In this document: positions 9,621 through 18,238 of the stretch, piece after piece
Position numbering within the stretch: position 1 is the stretch's first letter
Layout of the letters: the number at the start of each line of letters is the position of its first letter
Source of the DNA: Lachnospiraceae bacterium
GTDB taxonomy: Bacteria > Bacillota > Clostridia > Lachnospirales > Lachnospiraceae
Direction of reading: 5' to 3'
Assembly (NCBI GenBank): GCA_015057435.1
Contig: SVEJ01000031.1
Coordinates: 1 to 36,761 of the forward strand
DNA: 36,761 nt
Translations under genes and position numbers: made by a program
The notes under the pieces: model-generated
Database searches by the model: none
What the model was told of the DNA's origin: nothing
The model's input: the letters and a program-made list of their open reading frames with translations, nothing else

Positions 9621-10661
9621 CTATAAAATTTCTTCAATAAAAATTGTGCGCTCTTTTCCTAAATCCACAATCTTATCCTCTGTAATCGGGCGATTCACGC
9701 GATTATAATAAATCTTCACAATCGGACGAGGTCCCTCATTCTTACGAATGTTTGAAACAATTCCTACTTCTTGTGTAGACAAGCGGACCATCACCCCCAA
9801 TGGATAAATCGGAATATTATTGACGAAGACCTTAACTACTTCTGGGTCATAATAGATTCCACTCGTTCCGTACAATTCTTCAATTGCCATATATGGGGGA
9901 ACATTCATATAAGTAACCGACGAAGAATACTGTGCACACACATTCACGATTCTCGCAACCAAAGGAATCTCTTCCTTTGCAACACCCTTTGGATAGCCAG
10001 AACCATCCCACCTTTCATGGTGATACAATATACAATCCGCCACTACTCTTGGAATATTTTTCTGAAGTGCAAAATAGTATCCATAAGTTGGATGTTCTTT
10101 CCACAGCTTCTCCTGCTGCGGATTAAACTTCTCTACATCAATTAAGGTTGGCATCTCTGCAACACCAATATTATGAAGTAATCCTCCAATAACAGCCACC
10201 ATAATTTGATCTGTCGGCAAACCCATGCAACCCGCTACCAAACCACTCAACACAGCCGTATAGACACTGTGATCATATAATTTGCGCTTATTGATGATAC
10301 GAAGTTCTACCATAAATGATAGCACCTCTTCACTCTGTGCTACCTTCTTAATCACATGTTCTAACAAACTTGCCACCTTCACCACATAATCATTCTTGTT
10401 AGCCTCCGGTCGTTTCGGTGAAGTGCTACGTAACACATGAATAAAATCCTCTACCAAATCCTCTGCCATCTTATCATTAGGTGACACAAATAAAGTATTG
10501 GGATCAGCAACATCTACTTCTTCAATCTGAAGCTCATTCAGCTTCTGGATATTGCGGATACTCAATGCAGTTCCTGCTTTCAACAGACAATGTTCCCCAT
10601 GATAAACCGCTTGTTCTAAAACCATACCCGGTTTCAATCGAATTACGCTTATTAAACTCAT
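9621..10661 (-). CDS. Degenerate HD-GYP domain protein, probable c-di-GMP sensor rather than enzyme
   Basis: A 346-residue soluble protein. Residues 1-60 match the small N-terminal domain common before HD-GYP domains (LKPGMVLEQAVY...AGTAL); the HD-GYP core spans about 125-285. Kept: His131, His163, His190, His214-His215 and the DGSGYP loop (219-224). Lost: the HD aspartate is Asn164 (LHNIG), the HDxGK lysine is Val167, and the ADVYD aspartates align with Ala243 and Ser246. Active HD-GYP phosphodiesterases need several of these for the metal centre, so catalysis on c-di-GMP looks impaired. The C-terminal tail (VGIVSNIRKNEGPRPIVKI) is typical of clostridial members. The ATG has a GGAGAGAG ribosome site. 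Confidence 0.85.
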   Translation of the reverse strand: MSLISVIRLKPGMVLEQAVYHGEHCLLKAGTALSIRNIQKLNELQIEEVDVADPNTLFVSPNDKMAEDLVEDFIHVLRSTSPKRPEANKNDYVVKVASLLEHVIKKVAQSEEVLSFMVELRIINKRKLYDHSVYTAVLSGLVAGCMGLPTDQIMVAVIGGLLHNIGVAEMPTLIDVEKFNPQQEKLWKEHPTYGYYFALQKNIPRVVADCILYHHERWDGSGYPKGVAKEEIPLVARIVNVCAQYSSSVTYMNVPPYMAIEELYGTSGIYYDPEVVKVFVNNIPIYPLGVMVRLSTQEVGIVSNIRKNEGPRPIVKIYYNRVNRPITEDKIVDLGKERTIFIEEIL

Positions 10662-10720
10662 ATACTCTCTCCATCACTACATCATATATAACTGTTTCAT
10701 GTTACTGATACTCTTGCTAT

Positions 10721-10729
10721 ATTATAGCA
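10721..10729 (-). promoter_or_regulatory. Extended -10 promoter element of the HD-GYP gene
   Basis: Minus strand TGCTATAAT (TGn plus a perfect -10, hexamer at 10721-10726), about 60 nt before the ATG. No good -35 hexamer is present, which is usual for extended -10 promoters. It sits within the 136-nt gap behind the MATE gene. Confidence 0.5.
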
Positions 10730-10797
10730 TACTTTCTCTGTAATATCTCTCGGTATAATCCCCTATCTTTTCTAGAAATAATATACAAATTCACCAT

Positions 10798-12195
10798 TTA
10801 CTTCTCGCTGACAATATTATTCAGCCACACATTGCTACGAACCATAAAAAATCCAATCGTAACCTTAATAATCTCCGTAAACTGTACAAGAAAGACTACC
10901 AATGTCACGGGTAACGTCGTATATCTCGCTAGATAAAACGCAAACGGAACCACGATTACCCAGGTATATACACTGTCAAACAGGAATGTAACTCCAGTCT
11001 TGCCACCCGAACGTAGGGTAAAATATGCACTGTGCGAAAAGGCACAAAGAGGCATAACCGCTGCAGCAATTAATATAAACTGACTTGCCAATTCCTTAAT
11101 ACTTTCTTCCGTCTTATAAATCTCCGGAAACAAACCACCCACTAACGCCATTACAGCAGCCACTACTGTACAACAGGCCACGCTAAAAAACATCATCTTA
11201 TTATCCGCATCCTTCGCTTTTTCTAGTTCCCCAGCTCCTAAATACTGTCCTACTACAATGGAGATGCAGGCTCCTAATTGAATAAATACTATGTTAAATA
11301 GGTTGGTAATGGTGGATGAAATATTCTGCGCTGCAACCACCTCTAGTCCTCTTACAGAATAACACTGCACAATAACAGTCATACCGGACGCCCATAACAT
11401 CTCATTTAACATAAGCGGTGTTCCCTTTATTATAATATCCCTACAGATATTACCCGGAATTCGAAAGCTCTTATACGCACCAACAATATATCGATTCTTA
11501 TCAGAATTGCGATGGCTCCATACTACCACAATCAGACATTCCATAATACGTGCAATCACAGTTGCAATCGCCGCCCCCTGTACTCCTAACGCCGGCAGGA
11601 AACCGATGCCAAAGATAAGCAAATAGTCCAACACGAGATTCGATAGTACTGCCACCATGCTAGCCACCATTGGAACAAAGGTCTGTCCCGTCTCACGAAT
11701 GGTACTCACATAAGCCTGACATATTGCAAAAGGAATCAAAGAAATCATCATGATAGCAAGATATTGCTCTCCGTACCCTAAGGCTAACGTCACATCACCC
11801 ACATCCCCGCTGTCATGCAGATATAACGAAATCAATTCTGTATTAAAAAAAACAAATAACAACAATGCAATTCCTGCAATAATCAATGTTATATATATTT
11901 TGAATCGGAATGTATACTTATGTCCCTCATGATCGCCTTTCCCAAAAAATTGGGTTCCAAATATCCCGGCTCCTGAAGCTCCTCCAAATATACAAATATT
12001 AAATACAAATAGTAACTGGTTTACAATTGCCACACCAGACATCGGTTCTGTGCCCAATCGCCCCACCATGATATTATCCGCAAAGCTTACAAAGCTGGTA
12101 ATGGCATTTTGTGCAATCATCGGAAGTGCCAATAGTATAATTCTTCTATAAAATGCTGCATCCCCTAAAAATGTTGTCTTAAACTTGTTCCACAT
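10798..12195 (-). CDS. MATE family efflux transporter
   Basis: A 465-residue protein with about twelve predicted membrane segments in two homologous halves. The start (ILLALPMIAQNAITSFVSFADNIMVGRLGTEPMSGVAI) is the first MatE repeat as found in clostridial members, and the second repeat begins near GTPLMLNEMLWASGMTVIVQCYSVRG. It should export a cationic or drug-like compound using Na+ or H+; the substrate is unknown. A GAGGGATAG ribosome site precedes the ATG. It stands between a terminator upstream and the HD-GYP promoter downstream; no strong promoter was found, only a weak TTGCAA-17-TATTCT candidate in the gap upstream. Confidence 0.93.
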   Translation of the reverse strand: MWNKFKTTFLGDAAFYRRIILLALPMIAQNAITSFVSFADNIMVGRLGTEPMSGVAIVNQLLFVFNICIFGGASGAGIFGTQFFGKGDHEGHKYTFRFKIYITLIIAGIALLLFVFFNTELISLYLHDSGDVGDVTLALGYGEQYLAIMMISLIPFAICQAYVSTIRETGQTFVPMVASMVAVLSNLVLDYLLIFGIGFLPALGVQGAAIATVIARIMECLIVVVWSHRNSDKNRYIVGAYKSFRIPGNICRDIIIKGTPLMLNEMLWASGMTVIVQCYSVRGLEVVAAQNISSTITNLFNIVFIQLGACISIVVGQYLGAGELEKAKDADNKMMFFSVACCTVVAAVMALVGGLFPEIYKTEESIKELASQFILIAAAVMPLCAFSHSAYFTLRSGGKTGVTFLFDSVYTWVIVVPFAFYLARYTTLPVTLVVFLVQFTEIIKVTIGFFMVRSNVWLNNIVSEK

Positions 12196-12317
12196 AACTC
12201 TATCCCTCTTGTTCTTTTCTAACTTATCGTATTGTCTTTATTATTCTAAATAACAGAATACTCTTGTACTCAAAAAATTGCAATTATATTACTAGTATAA
12301 TGTTTTTTATACTTTCT

Positions 12318-12371
12318 CCATAAATGAAAGAATGGCTTGATACCACATCTAGCGATACCAAACCATTCTTT
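12318..12371 (-). terminator. Rho-independent terminator of the second chemoreceptor gene
   Basis: Arms 12327-12344 and 12354-12371 form an uninterrupted 18-bp stem in minus-strand RNA (with G-U pairs) and a 9-nt loop, followed by a broken U-rich stretch (UUCUUUCAUUU). It starts 45 nt past the stop of the chemoreceptor. Confidence 0.7.
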
Positions 12372-12415
12372 ATGAGAATTATTACAATCTCTCTATTGTC
12401 AATCTATTCTCTATC

Positions 12416-13894
12416 TCATTCTGCCACTCTTAATTCCTGAGCCAACTCGTTCAAGCCCTCAACAATACTTCCAACCTCGTTAGTAATCTGGTTGTTCTCT
12501 TCTGTTGATTCCAATGTCTCATTAGAATGCGCAGTAACCTCTTCTGTGACAGCAGAAATGGTCTCAATTCCTCTGATAATCAATTCATTGGCTTCTTGCA
12601 ATTCTACAACAAGCTGACTCATCTCTTCTGCTTCTTCAACAACCTTACGATTCTTAACGGATATTCTTCCAAAACTATCAGCGGTATCATTAGCAACTAG
12701 ATTCTGTTCTTCAGCATTGCGAATCATCTGCTCGATTACTCGAACTACACCGGCAAGTTCTCTTGAAATATTCTCTATCAAATTCGTAATATCTACTGTT
12801 GCCTGCTGTGTCTGTGTTGCAAGACTGGAAATCTCAGATGCAACTACGGCAAAACCACGACCGGCTTCGCCAGCTCTTGCCGCCTCAATACTCGCATTCA
12901 GTGATAACAAACTAGTCTGTTCTGTTACCTCATTAATCATCTGTACAATAGACTGCATCTGATTGGTGTATACATACAACTCATCCAATTCTTTTGAAAC
13001 GTTCTCATTCGCCTGATTTGATAATTGAACATGATGTATTAAATTGTCAATATTCCTCTGTGCAGCCTTTAACTCTAAGCTCGTTGCTTCCACATGCTCT
13101 GTAATAGTCTCCGATGCACTGGTAACTCGCTTAACAGTCTGCTGGATTTCTTCTGTCTTTTCCAACTGTACTTGAATCGTATCTACCGCTTCACCAGTCC
13201 CCTGCGCAACCTCTTCCATAGAATTCTTAGTCTTATCCGCAGACATACCCAAAAGTTCCATCTTTTCCGACACAACCTGAATATCATTCGTCAATCGTTC
13301 AGACACTTCCATAATCTGTTGCATGAGAGCCTCTGTGTGTTCCTTCTCTTCTTCTATCACAGCCATCTTTGCCTCGTTGTTCTGATTCATCACCTTCGTA
13401 GCCAGATAAATAAATACAACAAACATAATAAGGAATATCACTCGAATCTCAATATTAGGAAGTTCTTCCGATGTCAGTTGTCCCTTAACTGCCAACCCTA
13501 CCACATAAGCAATATTACCTACACACACAAAAATCATATAGCCTACTGTCAATTTCATATCATTATAGCAAAGCAAAACAACCGCGATCAGTAGCGCATA
13601 GATAAATGCAATCGGTGACGTAGTTGTAAATATTATAAATAAATAAAACAAACCGAATCCACCAGATAATATGTATTTCATATGTTCACTTTCATTATCG
13701 CGATTGTACGCAAGCAAACAAGCAAGCAACGGTACCACTGCAAGAAGACAAAATACAATATAGTATCCGGTTGTCCTGCTACCCTTTATTACCTCTATCA
13801 AATAAGCTGCAATTAATGCTATCACTATCACTGTATATGCAATTGTCGCCATTTTGTTACAGCGATGCATATCTGAAATTCTCCCCTGATTCAT
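12416..13894 (-). CDS. Methyl-accepting chemotaxis protein with polytopic membrane N-terminus
   Basis: A 492-residue chemoreceptor of unusual front end. Residues about 15-180 are hydrophobic and form roughly six membrane segments with only short loops, and no extracellular sensor domain and no recognisable HAMP follow. The signalling domain tip is clear ([31 protein letters not shown] near residue 330). It probably senses membrane state, a small membrane-permeant compound or a partner protein (inference). AAGGAGG sits 8 nt before the ATG. A TATACT extended -10 element lies about 75 nt upstream. Single gene, closed by its own terminator. Confidence 0.92.
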   Translation of the reverse strand: MNQGRISDMHRCNKMATIAYTVIVIALIAAYLIEVIKGSRTTGYYIVFCLLAVVPLLACLLAYNRDNESEHMKYILSGGFGLFYLFIIFTTTSPIAFIYALLIAVVLLCYNDMKLTVGYMIFVCVGNIAYVVGLAVKGQLTSEELPNIEIRVIFLIMFVVFIYLATKVMNQNNEAKMAVIEEEKEHTEALMQQIMEVSERLTNDIQVVSEKMELLGMSADKTKNSMEEVAQGTGEAVDTIQVQLEKTEEIQQTVKRVTSASETITEHVEATSLELKAAQRNIDNLIHHVQLSNQANENVSKELDELYVYTNQMQSIVQMINEVTEQTSLLSLNASIEAARAGEAGRGFAVVASEISSLATQTQQATVDITNLIENISRELAGVVRVIEQMIRNAEEQNLVANDTADSFGRISVKNRKVVEEAEEMSQLVVELQEANELIIRGIETISAVTEEVTAHSNETLESTEENNQITNEVGSIVEGLNELAQELRVAE

Positions 13895-13920
13895 ACATTA
13901 TCCTCCTTCTCACAGCAAGC

Positions 13921-13935
13921 TATCTACTGTAGATA
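13921..13935 (-). repeat. 15-nt perfect palindrome in the second chemoreceptor leader
   Basis: TATCTAC-T-GTAGATA, a perfect inverted repeat between the candidate -10 element and the ribosome site. It could be an operator or a small RNA hairpin; nothing further supports either. Confidence 0.4.
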
Positions 13936-13966
13936 TTCTAACATATTCGCATCTTAATTAGCAACT

Positions 13967-13975
13967 AGTATAACA
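13967..13975 (-). promoter_or_regulatory. Extended -10 promoter element of the second chemoreceptor gene
   Basis: Minus strand TGTTATACT (TGn-TATACT, hexamer 13967-13972). A TTGAAT lies 19 nt upstream, slightly too far for a strong -35. No SigD-type sequence seen. Confidence 0.4.
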
Positions 13976-14037
13976 AATAATTATTAATCACATTCAACGA
14001 AATAACAACTTCTCATTACCACAACCCTAATGATAAA

Positions 14038-14796
14038 CTAATGAAATTCAACCATATAATCGCGATATCGCAACGAACACATGTTACGTTGACACTTATA
14101 ATTCCTTCTTTCTTCAATTGCAATGGTATTAAAAAATGTTTTCCATAGATTCTCATATTCTGTATAGCCTCTATGCTGCCAGATTCTTTCTAAAAGCTCT
14201 CGCTCTAATGGAGCCAGATACCATTGTTTTCCCTTTTCATGAAATAATCCCATCTCATGCACTTCATCAAGCACCACAAAATGCTCTTCCGGAAAACGAT
14301 CCGAAAAATGTTCTGCAACAAGTGAAAGTACCTGATTCTTAGGACGTATTCGAGAAATCAGAATTCTCTCTTGTGAATCATGAAATCTCATAATCTCCCG
14401 AAACATATGTGCCTCATTCCCGACATTTCTCTTTAATTCAAACATTCTGCAGACGATATCATAGCTATGCATGTTAACTATATCTGCACCGCACTTAAAC
14501 CCCATTTTCAAAAAACGGTATATACAGTCTATCTTATCTTGCTCATAAGATAACGAAGCATAATATATCATATAGTATGCTTCGTGACTAATCTTATTCT
14601 TGATTGAACGTGCCACTTTTACCGCTTTTTCCATATCAGTCTGCACATAACGACATTGTGCAAATAATTCCATCTCATAATTACGTTCTACACGAAGTGA
14701 CAACACATCATCAGGCAATCTAGCCTCCCATGCGTCATAAATTGCTGTAAAGATTCCATCCGGCGTGTCTTCGCACAAATATACAATCTTATTCAT
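14038..14796 (-). CDS. TIGR03915-type partner of the radical SAM DNA repair protein
   Basis: A 252-residue protein of the family that accompanies the TIGR03916 radical SAM enzyme. Visible landmarks are the opening IVYLCEDTPDGIFTAIYDAW, a central MRFHD segment and the ending NYKCQRNMCSLRYRDYMVEF, which corresponds to the basic CQRNLMPLRYW-EF tail of the family. In other species this region is found fused to a uracil-DNA glycosylase, which is why the pair is thought to act on DNA; no activity has been proved to my knowledge. GGAGGTGG serves as ribosome site, inside the end of the upstream gene, and the ATG follows the upstream TAG with no gap, so production of the two proteins is coupled. Confidence 0.88.
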   Translation of the reverse strand: MNKIVYLCEDTPDGIFTAIYDAWEARLPDDVLSLRVERNYEMELFAQCRYVQTDMEKAVKVARSIKNKISHEAYYMIYYASLSYEQDKIDCIYRFLKMGFKCGADIVNMHSYDIVCRMFELKRNVGNEAHMFREIMRFHDSQERILISRIRPKNQVLSLVAEHFSDRFPEEHFVVLDEVHEMGLFHEKGKQWYLAPLERELLERIWQHRGYTEYENLWKTFFNTIAIEERRNYKCQRNMCSLRYRDYMVEFH

Positions 14797-16323
14797 CTAC
14801 ACCACCTCCGACAGTTGCTTTTGAATCATCAAACAATCTTGATTCTTCTCAACAAAACTATGATCATCAAAAAGTGACAATTGACGATATGTCATACTGT
14901 ATTCTAACTCCCAATTCTTTTTGTTCTCTAACTGCAAAATCTGTCTTGTAATATAGTCTTGATCAATCTTAGTCTGATGCATCATCTTTCCCTTACAAGT
15001 AATAAAATAGTGCGCTCTTTTTAATACGACCCCAATGCGTTTTAGATTATCAAAATCAAGTAGCGCATTTTTTCTTGCCATCACAATTCTTCTTGCAGAT
15101 TTTGTACCAATTCCCGGAATTCGAAGTAACATTGCATATGATGCCGTATTAATCTCCACCGGAAAATACTCCAGATGACGCAATGCCCATTCACATTTTG
15201 GATCTAAAAACATGTTAAAATTCGGAGCATCCTCCGAAAGCAACTCATTCGCCTCAAATCCATAAAAACGCAACAACCAATCAGCCTGATATAGACGATG
15301 TTCCCGAAGAAGCGGTGGTTTCGTATTCAATGCGGGCAACTTAGAATCCTCATTCAACGCCACATAAGCAGAATAAAAAACTCGTTTCAGATCAAACCGA
15401 TTATATAACGCTTCCGCTACAGACAGAATCTGATAGTCATTCTCCGGCGTAGCACCGATAATCATCTGCGTACTCTGCCCGGCAGGTACAAACTTACTTT
15501 TTTCTTGATATAAATTCTGTATTGATTGCGTATGCAACAAATCACACTCACTGTGCAAAAGATAATCTCTTCTTTCTGAAGGATTCTCCGGTTGTAAAGT
15601 AGATAATCCCCATCCGTCTGCTTTTGACAACCGCGTATTGGGCAGTTGCAATCCCCAATCATCACCATTATGTTTGTTACAACCGATTCTGTGTATCCCA
15701 CCTTTTCTATCCACAATCCCATTCTGAATCTGACGCATTGGAGCAAGTATTGTCTTTCTTGTCTTATTCGGGGCAAGTTCCCGCAAACCGTCTGCTGTCG
15801 GAAGTTCCAGATTCGTACTCATTCTATCCGCAAGAAATCCCACCTGTTCAATTATCTGCGGTTCTGCTCCCGGTATTGCCTTCACATGAATATAGCCATT
15901 AAACCGATGTACATTACGTAACAAATGCAATGCCATGTATATCTCTTCCATTGTTTTCGTTGGATTATCCTTAATACCCGAACTCAAAAACAAACCTTCT
16001 ATGTAATTATGGCGGTAAAACTGCATCGTCAAGTCACAGATTTCTTCCGGTGTAAAACTAGTTCTCACAACATCATTGGACTTTCGATTAATACAATACT
16101 TGCAATCATAGATGCATTCATTCGTATATAAAATCTTCAATAGCGACACACATCTTCCGTCCGCAGAAAAACTATGACAAATACCACAAGCCGCAGCATT
16201 CCCCATCATACCGGCCTTCCCTTTGCGTTCCACACCGCTAGAGGTACACGCCACATCATACTTCGCCGCATCGGTCAATATCTTTAATTTCTCTTCTATT
16301 GATAAATTCTCTACATATGCCAT
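14797..16323 (-). CDS. Putative DNA modification/repair radical SAM protein (TIGR03916 type)
   Basis: A 508-residue radical SAM enzyme. The CxxxCxxC motif is Cys70, Cys74, Cys77 (CIYDCKYC). Further conserved-looking cysteines at 26, 46, 49 and 58 precede it and could bind a second metal. A helix-hairpin-helix motif (LLRIPGIGTKSARRIVMARK, about residue 405) suggests non-specific DNA binding. The likely role is radical-based repair or modification of a DNA base, as in spore photoproduct lyase, but substrate and product are unknown. The ATG at 16323 is preferred to one 6 nt upstream because GAGGTGA is 9 nt away from it. The operon promoter carries a perfect LexA box. Confidence 0.9.
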   Translation of the reverse strand: MAYVENLSIEEKLKILTDAAKYDVACTSSGVERKGKAGMMGNAAACGICHSFSADGRCVSLLKILYTNECIYDCKYCINRKSNDVVRTSFTPEEICDLTMQFYRHNYIEGLFLSSGIKDNPTKTMEEIYMALHLLRNVHRFNGYIHVKAIPGAEPQIIEQVGFLADRMSTNLELPTADGLRELAPNKTRKTILAPMRQIQNGIVDRKGGIHRIGCNKHNGDDWGLQLPNTRLSKADGWGLSTLQPENPSERRDYLLHSECDLLHTQSIQNLYQEKSKFVPAGQSTQMIIGATPENDYQILSVAEALYNRFDLKRVFYSAYVALNEDSKLPALNTKPPLLREHRLYQADWLLRFYGFEANELLSEDAPNFNMFLDPKCEWALRHLEYFPVEINTASYAMLLRIPGIGTKSARRIVMARKNALLDFDNLKRIGVVLKRAHYFITCKGKMMHQTKIDQDYITRQILQLENKKNWELEYSMTYRQLSLFDDHSFVEKNQDCLMIQKQLSEVV

Positions 16324-16398
16324 AATCATTCACCTCAAATCCTAACAATCTTCATAATCGTCACATAACACTAAAGCAGTCTTCACATCCCACACACA

Positions 16399-16410
16399 GA
16401 ACATTTGTTC
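16399..16410 (-). promoter_or_regulatory. LexA (SOS) box at the radical SAM repair promoter
   Basis: Minus strand GAACAAATGTTC, a perfect match to GAACRNRYGTTC. A further GTTC half-site directly abuts it upstream (GTTCGGAAC), giving overlapping inverted repeats. The box lies 14 nt downstream of the -10 hexamer, so LexA would block the start of transcription. It resembles in sequence and position the box at the helicase promoter (7496-7507). Confidence 0.75.
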
Positions 16411-16424
16411 CGAACATATTTTCT

Positions 16425-16452
16425 ATTATAGCATCTTTTGTATAGATTTCAA
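16425..16452 (-). promoter_or_regulatory. SigA-type promoter of the radical SAM repair operon
   Basis: Minus strand: -35 TTGAAA (16447-16452), 16-nt spacer, -10 TATAAT (16425-16430) with an extended TGC element. Leader length to the ATG is about 95 nt. Confidence 0.65.
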
Positions 16453-16492
16453 CTGTCGTTAAGTGTATTTCAATACATATCCGCTGCTTATT

Positions 16493-16550
16493 CAAAAAAA
16501 GAACCGAAAAGTGATATCATTACTTCATGAACACTCACTTTTCGGTTCTT
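16493..16550 (-). terminator. Rho-independent terminator of the ribose operon
   Basis: Arms 16499-16514 and 16535-16550 (AAGAACCGAAAAGTGA and its complement) form a perfect 16-bp stem; on the minus strand it runs into TTTTTTT. It lies about 47 nt after the last gene of the operon. Confidence 0.85.
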
Positions 16551-16596
16551 ATACCTTCTCATATTTACTTTTCTCTCAAAAAATATTTATATAAAG

Positions 16597-17250
16597 CTAC
16601 TCCCCAAACACCGCCTTATAATCAGCCTGGAATTTTTCAATGCCTTGTGTCGTAAGTGGATGTTTTGTCATCTGCTCAATCACACTGTACGGAACAGTTG
16701 CAATATGCGCACCTGCGAGTGCACAATCTGTAACATGAATCGGATTACGAACAGATGCACAGATAATCTCTGTTTCCATTCCATAGTTGTCAAAAATCGT
16801 CACAATATCCTGAATCAAATCAATACCGGTTGTGCTAATATCATCCAATCTTCCAAGGAAAGGTGAAACATAAGTTGCACCTGCTTTTGCTGCTAACAAT
16901 GCCTGTGCAGCAGTAAAAATCAAAGTGACATTTGTCTTAATTCCTTCTGCATTCAATGTCTTAACTGCTTTCAATCCTTCGATTGTCATTGGAATCTTAA
17001 CTACCATGTTTGGATGAATCTTAGCAATCTCACGCCCCTCCGCAATCATACCTTCTGCATCAACAGTTGTTGCCTTAACCTCGCCGCTTATCGGTCCGTC
17101 GACGATTGTTGTAATCTCTTTGATAACCTCATTGAAGTCTCTTCCCTCTTTTGCAATAAGAGATGGGTTCGTTGTGACACCACAGATAACACCCATTTCA
17201 TTCGCCTTACGAATATCATCTACATTTGCTGTATCAATAAAAAATCTCAT
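16597..17250 (-). CDS. fsa: Transaldolase / fructose-6-phosphate aldolase family protein
   Basis: A 217-residue protein of the small transaldolase (TalC/FSA) family. Visible: [25 protein letters not shown], and the Schiff-base lysine Lys85 in VVKIPMT; the SPFLGRLDD and [11 protein letters not shown] segments are also family marks. In this family the same fold gives either transaldolase (TalC) or F6P aldolase (FSA) activity, and I cannot separate them with certainty from sequence by eye. As last gene of the ribose operon, 29 nt after rbsK, a transaldolase role in feeding ribose-5-phosphate into the pentose phosphate route is the natural reading. GTGAGGAA is the ribosome site. Confidence 0.9.
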   Translation of the reverse strand: MRFFIDTANVDDIRKANEMGVICGVTTNPSLIAKEGRDFNEVIKEITTIVDGPISGEVKATTVDAEGMIAEGREIAKIHPNMVVKIPMTIEGLKAVKTLNAEGIKTNVTLIFTAAQALLAAKAGATYVSPFLGRLDDISTTGIDLIQDIVTIFDNYGMETEIICASVRNPIHVTDCALAGAHIATVPYSVIEQMTKHPLTTQGIEKFQADYKAVFGE

Positions 17251-17279
17251 CTATGAATTCCTCACTTTCCAAAATCATT

Positions 17280-18170
17280 CTAATCTTCTTTCAAAGCTTC
17301 CAGAACTTCCTTCTTATACGGAATAGACTGTACTGCGCCCGGTCTGGTTACGGCAATAGAAGAAGCCTTCGCACTCATCTTAAGCACTTCCGGAATTTCC
17401 ATTCCATCTACCAATCCGGCAAGGAAATAACCTGTAAATGTATCTCCCGCTGCTGTTGTATCTACTGCCTGTACTTTAAAAATCGGTTGATGATGTCTTA
17501 TTCCGTTTTCTGCATAGATTGCTCCGTCCTTACCAAGCGTCAATACAATCTTTGCATTTGGATACATTTCTTCCATCTTAGTAAGAATCTCTTCCGGGTC
17601 TGTCAATCCGGTTACCTGACCGCCTTCAATTTCATTCAAGAGGAAGATGCTAACCTTCTTTAGGTCACATTCCTTTAAGGCATCATTAAATGGTGATGGA
17701 TTTAATGCAATTGTCATCCCTTTTTCGTATGCCTTGTCAATGATATAAGGCAGCATATTCACTTCATTTTGCAAAAGCAATATGTCATCGGATGTAAAGT
17801 TGGAAAGCACATCATCTACATATTCTTTCGTCAACATCAAATTAGCACCACCGTACAACAAAATACTATTCTGTGCATTCTTATCTAGCTGAATAATCGT
17901 ATGTCCGGTTTTACCTTCAATCGGCTTAATGTAATTAGAATGAACACCATACTCATCACATGCATCTAAAAATACATGTCCATCTCCACCAATCATACCG
18001 CCGTGATATACCTCAACACCAGCCTTTGCAAGTGCCATAGACTGATTCATCCCTTTACCACCAAGGAAAATGTTCATACCACCAGTTGCCTGTGTTTCAC
18101 CAGGCTGAACAATATGATCAACATTATATACATGATCCAAATTCATAGATCCGATATTTAATACTCTCAT
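17280..18170 (-). CDS. rbsK: Ribokinase
   Basis: A 296-residue PfkB-family kinase phosphorylating ribose on O5. Landmarks: N-terminal VLNIGSMNLDHVY, the GGKGMNQSMALAKAG substrate/phosphate loop (37-51), and the AAGDTFTGYF anion hole with catalytic Asp243. The operon context with RbsD, RbsABC supports ribose over other sugars. The ATG at 18170 has GGAAGGAGA 7 nt upstream; a TTG 21 nt further out is rejected. A GNRA-capped hairpin fills the short gap between rbsB and this gene. Confidence 0.93.
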   Translation of the reverse strand: MRVLNIGSMNLDHVYNVDHIVQPGETQATGGMNIFLGGKGMNQSMALAKAGVEVYHGGMIGGDGHVFLDACDEYGVHSNYIKPIEGKTGHTIIQLDKNAQNSILLYGGANLMLTKEYVDDVLSNFTSDDILLLQNEVNMLPYIIDKAYEKGMTIALNPSPFNDALKECDLKKVSIFLLNEIEGGQVTGLTDPEEILTKMEEMYPNAKIVLTLGKDGAIYAENGIRHHQPIFKVQAVDTTAAGDTFTGYFLAGLVDGMEIPEVLKMSAKASSIAVTRPGAVQSIPYKKEVLEALKED

Positions 18171-18191
18171 GTCTAATCTCCTTCCAAGCAA

Positions 18192-18227
18192 GGTGCCTGC
18201 GAAGCTTCTCTCGAAGCCTCGTACACC
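18192..18227 (-). repeat. GNRA-capped RNA hairpin between rbsB and rbsK
   Basis: In the minus-strand transcript 18213-18221 and 18200-18208 pair over 9 bp (one G-U) around a GAGA tetraloop, with an outer GGUG/CACC clamp (18224-18227 with 18192-18195). No U-tract follows, so it is not a terminator. Such hairpins after a binding-protein gene often protect the upstream mRNA from 3' decay, allowing more RbsB than RbsK; that role is inference. Confidence 0.55.
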
Positions 18228-18238
18228 TATGATTCATA

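Noticed and set aside
15462..15776. 104-codon open frame in a second minus-strand frame inside the radical SAM gene
   Set aside because: Overlaps a conserved coding region in another frame, with no motif or ribosome site.
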